In this document: positions 47,121-58,961 of the stretch, piece after piece
How positions within the stretch are numbered: the first letter of the stretch is position 1
Layout of the letters: every line of letters starts with the position of its first letter
Assembly (NCBI GenBank): GCA_030068145.1
Contig: JAPJBO010000646.1
Location: 62,001-126,000 of the forward strand
Origin: Diplonema papillatum
Taxonomy: Eukaryota; Euglenozoa; Diplonemea; Diplonemida; Diplonemidae
Reading direction: 5' to 3'
DNA: 64,000 bases
Translations under genes and position numbers: made by a program
The notes under the pieces: generated by a model
Databases searched by the model: none
Seen by the model: the letters and a program-made list of their open reading frames with translations, nothing else
Told to the model about the DNA's origin: nothing

Positions 47121-47345
47121 TTTCGCGGTCACGTGCAACACCCTTTGACTTGTTTTGATGTGTTCTCGGGAAAGGTCAGCGCGGTAGCAGTGACCCACGA
47201 GAACACATACAGGTGGGTGGGGAGAGGCCCTGGGACTGCGAAGGCGAGACTATAACCCCGTCCCTGTCCCTCCCAGGGAGCCACCCCGGAACTAGCGTAG
47301 CCCACCTGACGGTGGAGGCCCACACCTTTTGACTTGTTTTGATGT
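47120..47345. repeat. Dispersed repeat R5, right half
   Basis: Matches 37820-37985 (GGGAAAGGTCAGCGCGGTAG, CCACCTGACGGTGGAGGCCC), with CACCTTTTGACTTGTTTTGA at both ends of the copy. 47346-48100 shows no supported feature. Confidence 0.8.
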
Positions 47346-48104
47346 GGCCAATCGGCACAACAACAACCAACAACAACACCCACCATCCAAACCCAGGATA
47401 TTGCCGGTTGGATGCGGGCCACTGCACCTTCGTACCACCGACACCCTCTGGGTTGTTGTTGTTGCTTTCAGCTGACGTCAATCGGGAGTTTGAAACATGA
47501 CGATTACTATAAACAAGCCCGCACCCACGCGGCGTTGACTGAGGCTGATCTTTGCAAGGGCTGCTGCTTGATGTGCCTTTGGTCAAACCCACGCTAATCT
47601 GAAACCAACCCAGGCCAATACGCCCGTTCTGCACTTGCTTTTTCTTGTCCTCCACGCTCCCCCCTCCCGTACACACCTCTCCGCACTCTCTCCCAAGCGC
47701 GGCGGAAACACGCATCCTTTTTGTTTCTAAAAAGAAGAAGGATTGTCGAAGGAAAAAGCGCAAAAAAAAAGAGAGAGGGAGAGAGAGCGAGCGAGACAAC
47801 ACCAACGAGGAAAGACGCAGGCCTTTTCAATCCAATCCCGAGAAGAACCGAGGACACAATAAAATACTCAAATACACGACAACGAAAAAGCGAACACGAC
47901 AACGTAAGACCTTTCCTCTCCCTGCCACGGAGGCTTGCTTACTTGAAGAACGGTCGTTTCTTTTTCTTGTAGCTAATTCGCAGCGAGCTAGGAAGATATT
48001 TTGGCTGGGAAGAGAAAAACAAAAAAAGCCATCCTCGGGCTCACCACTCAGCTGTAGGTCCTGTCTTGTTCTTCGTACTCCAGACCTCGTTTGTCTCTTT
48101 TGCA

Positions 48105-48283
48105 ATGGTCAACATCGCTTCCCCGATCGTGCTCAGTGAGGACGAGCTGGCGACACTGAGGACCATCCAGCGCCGCAAGGCCGAGGTGAAGACGGCGATG
48201 CTCGGCCTGAAGTGGAAGGAGCTCAGGGCGTCCTTGGGATCGGACGCGATTCTCGACAACAGCAAGATGACCTGCGACGAATC
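48105..48283 (+). CDS. Unrecognised gene, exon 1
   Basis: ATG at 48105 starts MVNIASPIVLSEDELATL, then a charged helix (TIQRRKAEVKTAMLGLKWKE). 59 codons plus two bases, donor ATC|GTATGC at 48283/48284, phase 2. GC-rich codon use and a helical, Lys/Glu-rich sequence resemble the host exons. No family recognised. Confidence 0.5.
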
Positions 48284-48295
48284 GTATGCTTCTTT

Positions 48296-48515
48296 TTTTT
48301 GTATAAGCACCTGCTTTGTAGGAAATGGTCGAGGAGACTGCCAGTTGCGATAGATCAAAGGAGGTAAGTGTGTTGTAGCCCACACGAAACACAGGTAAAT
48401 CTGGGTTTAGCGGCGGGCGTAAGCGTTCAACAAAAAAGACCCACTTTGTAGTTGTATTGTTTTCTCCCCCTCTAGCCTCCTTCGAAATGAGCACAAGGCA
48501 GTCCCTCGTAGCTAT
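48296..48515. repeat. Dispersed repeat R3, copy in the intron of the 48-kb gene
   Basis: TGTATAAGCACCTGCTTTGT to CACAAGGCAGTCCCTCG, about 215 bp. It begins about 12 bp after the exon 1 donor and takes up half of the inferred 400-bp intron. Confidence 0.85.
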
Positions 48516-48683
48516 TTACTCAACGAGAGAAAAGTCGTTTTCTTGCAATCTGGAAAACCCGAGTGCAAGAAAACGACGTTCTCGAGTTAGGAAGATGGCT
48601 TTACTGCCGCTCCACTGACTTTTCTGCATCACGTGAAGCTACTACGCACCAGGAGAGGGCGGGGCGGGATGCCAAAATCGAAG

Positions 48684-48954
48684 AAGGAAAGTATGGCGCA
48701 AGCCAACCAAGCTCGAGAAGGACTGCTCGGAGGCGAGCAAAGGCAAGTACGAGAAGAAGTACGCCGAGCTGATCGTATTCATGCGCACAACGAGGAGGAT
48801 CAGAGCCGTGAACCCCAAGCCCCGGCGTGGTGTACAACATCACAATGGGATCAGGTTGCACCCTCAACCTTGGCAGCATGCCAGCAATGCAAACGTCCAT
48901 TGCAAGAGAACCTTCCGAGTCGGTCTCTTCCGAGTCGGTCTCTTCCGAGTCTGA
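48684..48954 (+). CDS. Unrecognised gene, exon 2 (terminal)
   Basis: An acceptor TCGAAG at 48683 gives the phase needed by exon 1. The frame reads RKVWRKPTKLEKDCSEASKG, then KYAELIVFMRTTRRIR, and ends in a basic tail at TGA 48952-48954. The first half is convincing as a coding helix; the last 40 residues contain a GLFRV repeat and may be wrong if another splice occurs near 48800 (a second frame ends SESVSSESDG at 48961). Function unknown; predicted protein about 149 residues. Confidence 0.4.
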
Positions 48955-49195
48955 CGGCTAGTGCCCTGGCATGCTCTCGCCACCTTCTTTTATCCTTTAG
49001 ACTCATCAAATCATTTCAAGACAGCTCAGGATGGCTCACATATGTGTTTCCTTGCCCTTCCACCCCCGTTTGCGCACCGGTAATCCGCTATGTCCTGAGT
49101 ACAGAAAACTCAGCCCGTAGTACAGAAAAGTCCGCCTGTAGCAGAAAAGTAGCCTTCCAGTGATGCAGAAAAGTCAGTGGACCGGCAGTAAAGTA

Positions 49196-49385
49196 TTTTT
49201 GTATACGCACCTGCTTTGTAGGAAATGCTTGAGGAGGCTGCCAGTTGCGATATATCAAAGGAGGTAAATGTGCTGCAGCCCACACGAAACACAGGTTATG
49301 CGTAGGCGTTCAACAAAAAAGACCCACGTTGTAGTTGTATTGTTTCTAGCCTCCTTCGAAATGAGCCCAAGGCAGTCCCTCGAGT
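49196..49385. repeat. Dispersed repeat R3, second copy
   Basis: Same order as 48296-48515 with an internal deletion of the AAATCTGGGTTTAGCGGCGG block. Confidence 0.8.
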
Positions 49386-49667
49386 ATTTCATTAGTACTC
49401 CCGTGAGCTTCCTAAGTGCTTCCCGAGCACACCCCTTGTACACCCAAGCAGTAAGGATTGGAACCTGCACGCACACACCCACACACAGGAGCTTGCAAGA
49501 AGAATGGGACTACGTTGGCTATCAGATGGGCTACGCATGCGCGTGCTAGCTTGTCGCCTCCGGCTCCGTACATGAGACGCAGGCGAGCCTTTTTGCTTTC
49601 GGAAGTCGGCGAACCGTCTAAACCCTCAGGCGACGCTCCGCTGTGAGCTGGTTGTGCACTTCAGTCT

Positions 49668-50090
49668 ACGATGTGATGAACTCGTCGATGCAAAGTTCTG
49701 GCTTGTACTTGGCAAGTCCGGGTCTCTGGGGTGTGACAGACAAATTGACTGGTGAAGGGTCTGCATTCGCCATCCATCTTCGGTGTGATGAACTCGTTGA
49801 TGGAAAGGTCTTGCTTGTGCTTAGCAAGCAGGTTTCGGCGCCTGGCAGACAAATTGACTGGTGAAGGGTCTCCATTCGCCGTCCATCTTCGGTGTAACGA
49901 ACTCGCTGATGAAAAGGTCTTGCTTGTGCTTGGCAAGTAGGTTTTGGCTCATCTGGGGTGTGACAGACAAATTGCTGGTGAGGGGTCTGCATTCGTCACC
50001 CATCTTCGGTGTGACGAACTCGTTGATGAGAAGGTCTTGCTGGTACTTAGCAAGCAGGGTTCGGCGCCTCCGTGCTGCCAGCGGCAAGTA
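49668..50090. repeat. About 112-bp tandem repeat, four copies
   Basis: The phrase GTGATGAACTCGTTGATG recurs at about 49675, 49786, 49895 and 50013, each followed by a TTGCTTGTGCTTAGCAAGCA-type block and by GACAAATTGACTGGTGAAGG. 50091-50550 holds nothing else supported. Confidence 0.85.
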
Positions 50091-50549
50091 AACGGAAATA
50101 TTTGCGTGCCCCGGATCGTTCCTGGTTCCTTGTTTTTCAGACAAAATATTCCGGCGCCTATCGAGCCGACGCCTCGCGATGTTTTGATGTCAACATGCAG
50201 AGGATCTGTGGCGATGGTCTTCAGCCACTTCGGTGCCCACTACTTCCCACGCATCGAGTCGTGTTTGCACCCGTTCACATCGTCGTCTTCGTGCGGTAGC
50301 GTGGCGTCCTTTCCTCGTCTGCACGCGATATACCATGCAACCCGGCATCAGTTTGAGATGATAATGCAGAATAAAATCTGTAGCGATGGCATTGGTCACT
50401 AGGTGACTGCCTCCTCGATCGTACCGCGTCGTGCGCTTGCACTCATTCGAGGCATCATCTTCGCGCGGTGGCGTCCTTTCCCTTCGTCGCCGTGCATGCT
50501 TCTGCGATTCCTGCCTTCGATTTCACGCGTTGCGCTGGACACTTCTTCT

Positions 50550-50690
50550 TCTTCTCATAAGCCCCAGCTTGGAAGTCGACAAAGCTGCCTGACAAAGAAC
50601 CGAAGGCATCCCCCAAGTGCTGTAACTACCGAACCAGACGGACGTGAGGTCATGCGGGTCCTACACGACAAGACACACTACCGCAACAGG
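50550..50690. repeat. Dispersed repeat R4, partial copy
   Basis: CATAAGCCCCAGCTTGGAA, AAGTGCTGTAACTACCGAAC and GGACGTGAGGTCATGCGGGT match 42588-42710 and 53310-53430. Confidence 0.75.
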
Positions 50691-50771
50691 CCAAAATCAT
50701 CCCTCCATGGCGGAGAAACAGGTCGCGACAAAGACCTTTTTGCGCATGCATGCGCCCACTCTTCACCCACC

Positions 50772-50962
50772 CACACGGTGGAGTCCAGCGTCAGAAGCTG
50801 GAGTTAAAGCTCGAGTAAAAATGAACGGTCACACGGAGACCCTAACTAAAGAAAGCGGGTGTGGATTTGATTGAGGCACACCTGCTTTTTGGATGCAGCT
50901 CGGGCACACCCTCGTTAACTCCAGCTTCTGAGGCTGGACCTCACCGTGTATGCAAAGGGGCT
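50772..50962. mobile_element. 190-bp MITE with CACGGTG termini
   Basis: CACACGGTGGAGTCCAGCGT with CAGAAGCTGGAGTTAA at the left is inverted at the right as TTAACTCCAGCTTCTG with GGACCTCACCGTGTATGC. The arms are about 40 bp. A relative lies at 20325-20440, inside the old RT fragment. Confidence 0.75.
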
Positions 50963-50981
50963 CACAGAACCACCTGGCTCT

Positions 50982-51260
50982 TCACGCCACAGATAGGTTC
51001 ACACGTGCAACGAACGTGTTGAACGCGTGTCGGAGTTCACGTCCAGAGAATCCTCGGTTGCGTAGTCTGTAGTGTACCTTCATGATCTCGACTTTCAAAT
51101 CTGGCATGTTGTTGCACATGCGCGCTGCTCGAATCAGAGCGCCTTTGAAGATCGAGGTTCCGGTGTTCTGTGGTACCGTTGATTCGACGTCCCCAGAGGG
51201 GTATCGGATTGTTGTCGGCGGGGACCAAAATTTTCAATTCGTGTAGCTTCGGGAATGCTG
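50982..51260 (-). pseudogene. Second copy of the RT-associated domain seen at 2.6 kb
   Basis: Read on the minus strand, the frame gives TIRYPSGDVESTVPQ, then FKGALIRAARMCNN, RLRNRGFSGRELRHAF and a TGA at 50984-50982. It aligns with YPYRPLAYTSVLSTAP, LIGALVRNGRIANN and LMRRGYRKSVLKSGF in the USP-fused ORF. Upstream RT sequence is not recognisable within the window, and here the domain ends without any USP. Confidence 0.65.
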
Positions 51261-51689
51261 TCCAAACCCCCCGTCCAAAATCCCCACGGAGCATTGCACG
51301 GAGGGTTTTCACGGGGTTTCGGGCGTTGCCGACCACCTGCACACCTCTGGCTTTTTTGGGCTCCGGAGCTATTCAGGGCCGAGGTCATCCTTCTATCGGT
51401 TGCCCGGGATGCATTCCAGGATATCGGATGCGAGGACCGTGGCTTCTCAGAAGCTGCACTGCAGTTTTTTGACAGGAAGATACCGTGGCTTCTGCACACA
51501 CTTTCGGCAGCAGGGAGCCGTGGCTTCTGCACACACTTTTGACAGCAGGACACCCACTTTTGGCGAGCAGCTGGGAAGTAGCTCGTCAGGCCCATTAATG
51601 CGAGGGTGTTCCGCCCGGCTCATTTTCTTCAGTACCAGCAGCCTTGTGGACTGCCCTACGACGCATTGTGCAGTTAGAAAGAAGAAGAA

Positions 51690-51800
51690 GAAGAAGAAAA
51701 AGAAAAAGGCCGCTCCTGGTCCAGGAACGTGACGGTCGACTACAGCTTGCAAAGCTTGAGTCGGAGGCAGCACAGTGCCACAACCCCGTCCGCTCTGCCC
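51690..51800. repeat. 95-bp dispersed repeat, copy 1
   Basis: GGCCGCTCCTGGTCCAGGAA to CAGTGCCACAACCCCGTCCG matches 54233-54330 with few changes, both after GAAGAAGA-rich sequence. 51801-53090 shows AT-rich and unassigned sequence only. Confidence 0.8.
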
Positions 51801-53302
51801 TGTTGCTGACCGTCTCGACGAGCTTGTGTTCAGTGCAAGCGCCAAGCCCCAAGGTGCGCCACGTCTTGATGCTTTGGTTTGGGAAATCGGTAGCCACTTG
51901 ACCCGTAGGCCCGTGGCTCTGCAGTACCGCCGAACACGTGAAGCTTGGCTCCCGTGCAGCAGGCTTTCCCTGGTACCATGTGCAGCTAAAAAAATCATAG
52001 CCAATTTGTTCTCGGTGTCGGGGGGTTGCCACTGTCCGCTGCCGGTCGGTGGCATAAAAACACGGATCCTTGAAACTCGAAACAGTCTAAACAGTCTAAA
52101 AAGAAAGCTTCCGCATTGGCACCTCTGGCCGTGGTCTTTTCAAAGGATTCGTGCGTTTGGGCGATTCCCCGGAGCCACACCGCCACCGTAAAAAAACGAA
52201 GTCCCCTAGGGCTGGTTGTATTATGTATGGAATTAGTATTATTTGTAGGAAAAGAAACTTGCACCACATTCATGTGGTCAGCAGCAAGATTAGCAGCTTT
52301 CTGGCTCCACCTTTTACTCCAACCATACGGCGCGCGGCAAGCAGAGCAGGAGCGGTGGACGAGAGTGACAGACAAGCATAGGAGTGAAGATTTTGTTATT
52401 AGTATTATTGTATTATTGATTATAAATAACGCTATAAAGTTTCCCATTTTATAATAAATACAAATAGTACAACCGTAGACTGTGTCTCGTGTCGTGTCCC
52501 TCATTTGCCACGGAGCGGAGCGTCATTTTCCTGTGTGAGAGGGCTCACACAGCCTTGCTACAAACACGGAATTTTCGCTACATGTATACAAGGATCACGA
52601 AACAACGAAAGGTTAGAGGAGAAAAGCTAACCTCATGTCCACTGTGTATTATTGTATCATTGGATCATTTGTATTAGTCGTATATGATCGCAGATCTTAG
52701 AAGATTAATATATCCGACGAATACCTAACACTCGTACAAGGTTAAATAACCCCGTCGCTATCCCGAAAACATCGTAACTTCACCCCTCGCTAGCCCACCC
52801 ACCCTTACCCCCTCTTTTCTGAAGCGTGTCCTGAGGCGTCACGACGATTGTGACAAACACACCGAATCACTGCCTGACCTTTCTACTTTCGATTTATGCA
52901 TCATCCGCGACGGTGAAGACGAAGCAGCAGACGGAGCCAGTATACGCAGTAGGAGGAGGATGTATTATTTGTATTATAAACGGCCAGCTAAATAATACTT
53001 CCAACCCTAGTCCCCCCAAAAGGACACTATACGGACAACCGATACCCCCCTCCCCACCCCTCCCCAAAAAAAAGATTCTCCGCAAGCCTCTCCACGGTCA
53101 GCCGGAGACTTTAAAATACCGGCCTTTCAACGCAAATAACGCTTAAAATACACGCCAAAAAGAGTCCATTTGTCACCCGAGACTCGAAGGAGTCAGTTCA
53201 GGCGAACTCACACCTTCTTAAAAAGAAAAAAAGCTTCTCCTCAAAAAAAATTAAAAATAAAAAAGTTTCAGGGGTAGCTACCCTTCGCCGTTTACCACTC
53301 CT

Positions 53303-53600
53303 TTTTTTTACATAAGCGCCAGCTTGAAAGGAAATGCTCGACGATGCTGCCTGACAAAGAACAGAAAGGAATCCAAGTGCTGTAACTACCGACGTGTTGA
53401 ACGGACGTGAGGTCATGCGGGTCTACCCCTACACGACAAATCACAAACACAACAGGTCAAACTCCTGAGTGAGAAACAGCACACGGTGGTGTAAGCGAAG
53501 AACAAATCAGATTGTATTTGTATTGTATTTTGCCCCTCTACCTGTATATTTCCTCCCTTCCATTCGGAGTCGAAGCAGCTACGTCGAGTATTTCTTTTTG
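53303..53600. repeat. Dispersed repeat R4, full copy
   Basis: Same extent as the copy in COG3 intron 5: TTTTTTACATAAGCGCCAGC to CATTCGGAGTCGAAGCAGCT. Confidence 0.8.
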
Positions 53601-53964
53601 CTTTTCGGAAAGGGAGAGATGTGCCAGAACTTCGTGAATGAAGTGAGAGAAGTTCTGGACGAGCTTATACCGAAGGGCAGACTTGGCGTGCGGGGGGGGT
53701 GAACTGTCGGTCAAGTACGAAAAAGCACAAAGACCGCAGGTGCACACAGCAACCCCCCTCCCGAGAGTCAACCTCCGCAGGTCGTTAAATAGCCCATTTC
53801 TTATATGCCGGAAAGTTGGGATACGTGTCGAAAACAGCTTTCAAGGGCGGGAATGAAAATATATGTGGCGTATCTCTGTACTCCCGCCCTTGAACCTCGG
53901 AAATCCCGCTCCCCTCGAGGGCCCGTGACGGATTCGCCTGTGCTCTAGTAGCACGGGTGGTCCT

Positions 53965-54160
53965 GGCTGTGACGGCCTACGAACAGCCGCCTGACAAACC
54001 AGACTCACACCGCAGTCCTGTCTGCAGACACTCAGGTTCCACGCTGATGATGGTCCGCCTTATGTGTCCGTGGCTTAAAGGACCGAAACACGGCGCAGAC
54101 GGGACCAGTGCGGTGTTGAGCACATACCCATTTCAAGCACGTTCTTGCAATCCCCCTCGA
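53965..54160. repeat. Dispersed repeat R2
   Basis: The most complete R2 copy, including CAGTCCTGTCTGCAGACACT, near-identical to 62650-62830. Confidence 0.85.
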
Positions 54161-54232
54161 GGAGTCGACAAGGTGCCAACCGGACGTGACCAGGATTAGA
54201 CCCAAACCCCCGGAAAAGACGAAGAAGAGCAA

Positions 54233-54330
54233 AAGGCCGCTCCTTGTCCAGAAACGTGACGGTCAACCACAGCTTGCAAAGCTTGAGTCGGAGGCAGCAC
54301 AGTGCCACAACCCGATCCGCTCTGCCTAGC
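54233..54330. repeat. 95-bp dispersed repeat, copy 2
   Basis: Counterpart of 51705-51800 in the same orientation. Confidence 0.8.
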
Positions 54331-54609
54331 CACACCCGCAGATTGGACCGCACCGTTCAACTCCCCCACGTGAGAGGCAGTGCTCTGCCTTAAAACATTA
54401 AACTAAGATTTTCCATCCGGTGCGGGGTTCCCGTGTACGGGTCACCCCCCTCCCCGCCCCCCCCCCCCCCTTTCCTTTTTTGAAAAGACAACGCATCCAC
54501 GCAAGAGCGTAACGGGAACGCAAAATACGACTGTTTTTTTTTGCCTTTTGCTCACCTTCTCAGGTGATGGAAATCCCACCCCCTGCACGCTGTTTTTCCT
54601 TTTATTTGA

Positions 54610-54890
54610 GGGTACATTTACTGTACTGACGGGAACATTTCCGGAACAACGGTTTGCACATGAAAGAGAAAAAAAAAAAAAAAAAAAAGAACACAAAAAC
54701 AACGAAGTCAACGAAAAAATGTGCTCGTCCAGGAAAACTCACTCCGCCCCAGAGAGGTTTATACCCTGTACACGCGAAGAACAAGGAACCCTGGCCGTTT
54801 CGTTTTCATGACGGGTTTGGTCAGTTGATGCTGATCATCCGTTGCTTCGGTTGTCAGTGCAAGTCCCAGCTTCGGAAATGTTCTTGCCCT
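54610..54890. repeat. Dispersed repeat R6, copy 1
   Basis: CTGACGGGAACATTTCC, GAGAGGTTTATACCCTGTAC and TTGGTCAGTTGATGCTGATC match 57505-57800. A poly-A run interrupts it. Confidence 0.8.
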
Positions 54891-55509
54891 TCCTCCCTTA
54901 CATATCAAACAATCCATTTTTTTTGCGTCGCTTGGATGGAGGTGGTTCATCTCAGGTTGCCTGAACGAGCCTCAAACCTGGTGAGACCTACCGGTCGAGA
55001 GAAAGATTTTTGGCCTCTTTTTGTGAACCGTGAAATTTCTTAGCCAACCAATTTCATTTTGTTGGCTAAGCGGAAAACCACTGGACCTTGGTCGACAACA
55101 ATAGTAAAATAACGCAACAAGACTGCGCATATATTTACCAGAACATGGAAACAGACAGGCCTCCTCAGTTTCGCACTCGGTGCACCAGCGGCAGCCCGTC
55201 TCCTTACGATTATGATGGAAGCGGAAACGGAAAACGTTTCCGTTTGCTTGCCATCTCAGGGGCCTGGTTGGGGTTGGGCATTGCTTCGGCACTTTTCCCA
55301 AGGGGCGGCAGACAGACCCTGGGCTTCGCTCCCGACCCCCCTAAAAAGTGGGGTTGGCTCGACAGAGCTATTGGGCATACCTCTAGCCTCGGAAAATTGG
55401 ACCAAAGTCAGGACGCAAAATCCACACAGGAACCGTGTGGGCAAAAACGTAGCAACCGTACCGTTTTGGGCAAAAACTTAGATCTTCATACCCGTTATGG
55501 GCAAAAATA
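54891..55509. other. Unassigned stretch
   Basis: A plus frame from 55088 (DRPPQFRTRCTSGSPSPYD and later LGIASALFPRGG) has no recognised domain and runs into an R3 copy, so it is not called as a gene. Confidence 0.3.
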
Positions 55510-55724
55510 CTCGAGGGGCTGCCTTGTGCTTACTTCGAAGGAGGCTAGAGGGGGAGAAACAATACAACTACAAAATGGGTCTTTTTTGTTGAACGCTTAC
55601 GCCCGCCACTAAACCCAGATTTACCTGTGTTTCGTGTGGGCTACAGCACATTTACCTCCTTTGATCTTTTGCAACTGGCAGCCTCCTCAAGTATTTCCTA
55701 CAAAGCAGGTGCTTATACAAAAAA
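55510..55724 (-). repeat. Dispersed repeat R3, inverted copy
   Basis: Full reverse complement of 48296-48515. Flanked by two ATACCGTT(C/T)TGGGCA-like phrases that recur at 55455-55510 and 55735-55780. Confidence 0.85.
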
Positions 55725-56444
55725 AAAACTTAACGACCATACCGTTCTGGGCAGAAACTCGGAACTTCATACCGTTTAGTGTCGCCTCCATCCAAACACG
55801 TTTTTGACGGCTGGGAATTCTTAGCTCTCCCCACCACCCCGCCCGCCCTACCACACCCACCCATCCCCTGCCCCCCAGTCCCGCGCTCTACTGCAGGCAC
55901 CTTCCTGTTGATCAGCCAATAATACCTTCGCATCCGCGTTTCTACGCTCAGGTACAGGTGCAATTGGCCGGTCCGCAGAAGTGCGGTGGGCATAGACACA
56001 CGCAAGAGACATCTTTTTCCGAGAAAGCTGTAAGCAATCGCTTTGCACCATTCTAAAAACACTGGGAGAAAAAAGTGCCTTGGGGGACTAGTCCCTGTGG
56101 GAAATGTGTCCAAAGGGGCCTAGTTTCTTTTTTGCATTACAATTCTTGGTTCCAGTCCCCAAGATTTTGCAAAAAAAAAAAAAAAAGCACACGCACGAGT
56201 ACAGCAGATACGATACGTACACTGACATACTGCACCTTAGGGGAACCTGCACCTTCGGGGAACCTTTACGACAATGGTCACCCGGAGACTATGAAACACC
56301 GGATCCCTGAGCGAACTTGCACTCTAAAATAAAAGTTGCTGAGTGCATTTCCCAACAATTCCCCACTGTACCTTGTGCCTTAAACAGGGACTGGTCCCGT
56401 TGGACAAACACTCTAGTTACCCGACTTTTTGCCGAGGGGAACGC

Positions 56445-57290
56445 AGTTTTACATAAGCGCCAGCCAAGAAGGAAACGCTCGACGAAGCCGCTAGTCAATC
56501 GAATCGGGTCCAAGTGTTGAACGGATGTGAGGTCGTGAGGGTGTTACTCCTATCCGACAGGACACACTAACCCAACAGGTCAAAGTCCAAAGTGAGTAAG
56601 AAAACGGTCAGACGGTACCAAGAAGACAGACAGTCACCTACTGCGGCACCATACTGAGGAGGGCCTACCGTAAGTAAGGTATGTGGACAATGGCCGAAAC
56701 CACCAATGACCAACAACCAAGGTACCCACCGATCCTCTTCCCTCGCGCAACCACCACTCTTACGACACTCAGAGCACAAAGAATATCTTCCCTTAACGAC
56801 GAAGGTCACCCGGAGACTTTAAAACCCCGGAGTTTCAAGCGAACTTTCACTCTAAAACAGCACACGGCGTGAGTTGTGAGTTGTGTGACCGACAGACCTA
56901 ATGCTGAATATTGCTGTTTCCGATTGGTTATCGTACCCCGAATATGCCCAGTTTGACGAACCTACGGGGTAGGTGTTCTTCGGCGCAACACAGTCCAGTG
57001 GGGGAGCAGCTGACTGGGCGGGAGTGGTAGGCTTTGCACCGCCTTCTGGGCGAATAAGGCGATGCTCCCTAGGTGTAAGCGAAGAGCAAAAGAGATTGTG
57101 TTTGTATTGGGCTTGCCCCTCTACTTCTATACTTTGCGATAACCAATTTCTGCTTCCCTGGAGACAGTATTTGTTACAGCTAAAAAGAACGTTGGCAGCG
57201 GTTTAACGAAACACATGCAGGTTAAATCGCACAAACAAATCCATTCCATTCGGAGTCAAAGCCCGCTGCGTCGAGTGTTGCCCTGGCAAA
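56445..57290. repeat. Dispersed repeat R4, interrupted copy
   Basis: The left part (TTTACATAAGCGCCAGCCAA, 56447-56585) and right parts (GTAAGCGAAGAGCAAAAGAG at 57075; CATTCGGAGTCAAAGCCCGC at 57245) are in R4 order but separated by other repeats, including R7 at 56803 and a YR terminal repeat at 57128. This shows nested insertion. Confidence 0.65.
57128..57238 (+). repeat. Diverged third copy of the YR element 2 terminal repeat
   Basis: GCGATAACCA, TTGTTACAGCTAAAAAG, AACGTTGGCAGCGGTTTAAC and AAATCGCACAAACAAAT match 20771-20878 and 24172-24278. No element genes adjoin it, so it resembles a solo terminal repeat. Confidence 0.75.
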
Positions 57291-57489
57291 CAGTCGAGAA
57301 GAAGACAGTATTTCCCGCAGGAACTGGTCCCCCCAAAGGTGCATTGCCCAAAAATGATGGAAAAAAAAAAATAAGTAAATGCAAACACTCCGTTCCCCGC
57401 CCGACACACACCGCCGCCGCCACCGCTGCGCACGGCAACCCCTGCGGAGTTTGCTTCGCAGATTGCGACCTTTTTTTTTTTTGTGTTTT

Positions 57490-57800
57490 TTTTTAAACAG
57501 TACATCTGTACTGACGGGAACATTTCCAGAACAACGGTTGCACATGAAAGAGAAAACGAAGCCAACGAAAATTCAAGCGAACTTTTCACTCTGAAAAATC
57601 TAAAATCCCGGATTCTCAAGCGAACTATAACTCTAAAAAGTGCTAATGCAGGAACCCCCCCCAGAGAGGTTTATACCCTGTACACGCGAACAACAAGAAA
57701 CTTTTGCCTTATCATTTTCATCACCATTGGTCAGTTTATGCTGATTGTCCGCTGCTTCGTTTATCAGTGCAAGCCCCAACGCCGGAAGTGTTCTTAAAGA
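57490..57800. repeat. Dispersed repeat R6, copy 2
   Basis: Counterpart of 54610-54890 with an inserted R7-like fragment at 57570-57640. Confidence 0.8.
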
Positions 57801-58190
57801 AACTTACAATCATGGTTAGCCGTAGTTAAAGTGTATAAGCATACCTACTACCCCCATACCACCCGCCTCACAACCTCAATGGTCAACCGGAGACCCTAAA
57901 ACACCGAACCTCTAAACCACAATAAACGCTAGAAAAGAAGCCGTGCGCGCGGACTAGGGGAGGCGCTGCCCCACAACTACGGGGGGCGGGTGCCCTGAGT
58001 TTTTTTAACTGATTGCTTGGGCAAGGGTGGGTTCGGGGGGCCTTTCATGTGCCTCTGCTCTGGCGGCAAGGGCGACTCCGGCGAGCCACGAACCGCCGCC
58101 TGACAGACCCGCTGTCCTGTCTGCGGACACTCAGGTTCCGCGCTGATGATGGTCCGCCTTAGTGTCTCGTGGCTTAACGGACCGAAACAC

Positions 58191-58560
58191 GGTACACGGT
58201 GAACTCCAGCAACTTTTTGCTCGAGTGAAACCAGACCCTCCAAAAGCGGGTGTGCCACACCCGGAAATAGGGTGTGCAATACCCTATTTCACACCCTATT
58301 TCACACCCTATTTCACACCCTATTTCACACCCTATTTCACATCCTATTTCACACCCTATTTCACACCCTATTTCACACCCTATTTCACACCCTATTTCAC
58401 ACCCTATTTCCCACCCTATTTCACACCATATTTCACACTCTATTTCACTCTATTTCACACCCTATTCCACACCCTATTTCACACCCTATTTCCGGGTGTG
58501 GTCACACCCGCACTTGAGGCCGGACTTTAGCTAGCAAAAGTTGCTGGACTTCACCGTGTA
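58191..58560. mobile_element. 370-bp MITE with internal minisatellite
   Basis: TACACGGTGAACTCCAGCAA (58191) is inverted as TTGCTGGACTTCACCGTGTA (58541-58560). An inner inverted pair, CACACCCGGAAATAGGGTGT and ACCCTATTTCCGGGTGTG, flanks a 12-bp array. The termini share ACACGGTGA and CCAGC with the MITE at 50772. Confidence 0.78.
58272..58500. repeat. 12-bp minisatellite (CACACCCTATTT)n
   Basis: About 18 copies inside the MITE at 58191-58560. The inner terminal repeat of the MITE contains one unit (ACCCTATTTC), so the array probably grew from it. FTPYFTPYF-like frames through it are artefacts. Confidence 0.9.
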
Positions 58561-58961
58561 GATAGGACCCCAACGCCGCGTTGAGCACACGAATGACCCC
58601 GACGGCACGTCCGCGGATACACACCGCCGCACGGCCTACCTCTCACATTTTCTAATTCCCTCTCGCCCATTCACGGTGCGCTAGTCATTTGGCTAGACGT
58701 AATGAACGTGTGTACTCATGCCTACATCCCGCATACCACCCGCCTCACAGCCTCAACCGGAGACCCTAGAACAGCGAACCTCTAAACCGCAACAAACGCT
58801 AGGAAAACAGCGTAACGACTAGTCATATGACTACTGAAAAGCGCTGACTACTGACTTTGACGTGACTAGTCATATTCCTACGGAAGAGTGCACTTACTAC
58901 TGCAGTAGCAAGAATGGCTACTGCAGTAGTCATTCTTACTAGACTTACTTTGCTTTTGGAC

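Noticed and set aside
46535-47158. ORFs with repeated FGPGLFVFAERRR
   Set aside because: Translations of the 73-bp tandem repeat; only the last RNase H motif is meaningful.
58162-58534. FTPYFTPYF and HPISHPIS repeat ORFs
   Set aside because: Translations of the 12-bp array within a MITE.
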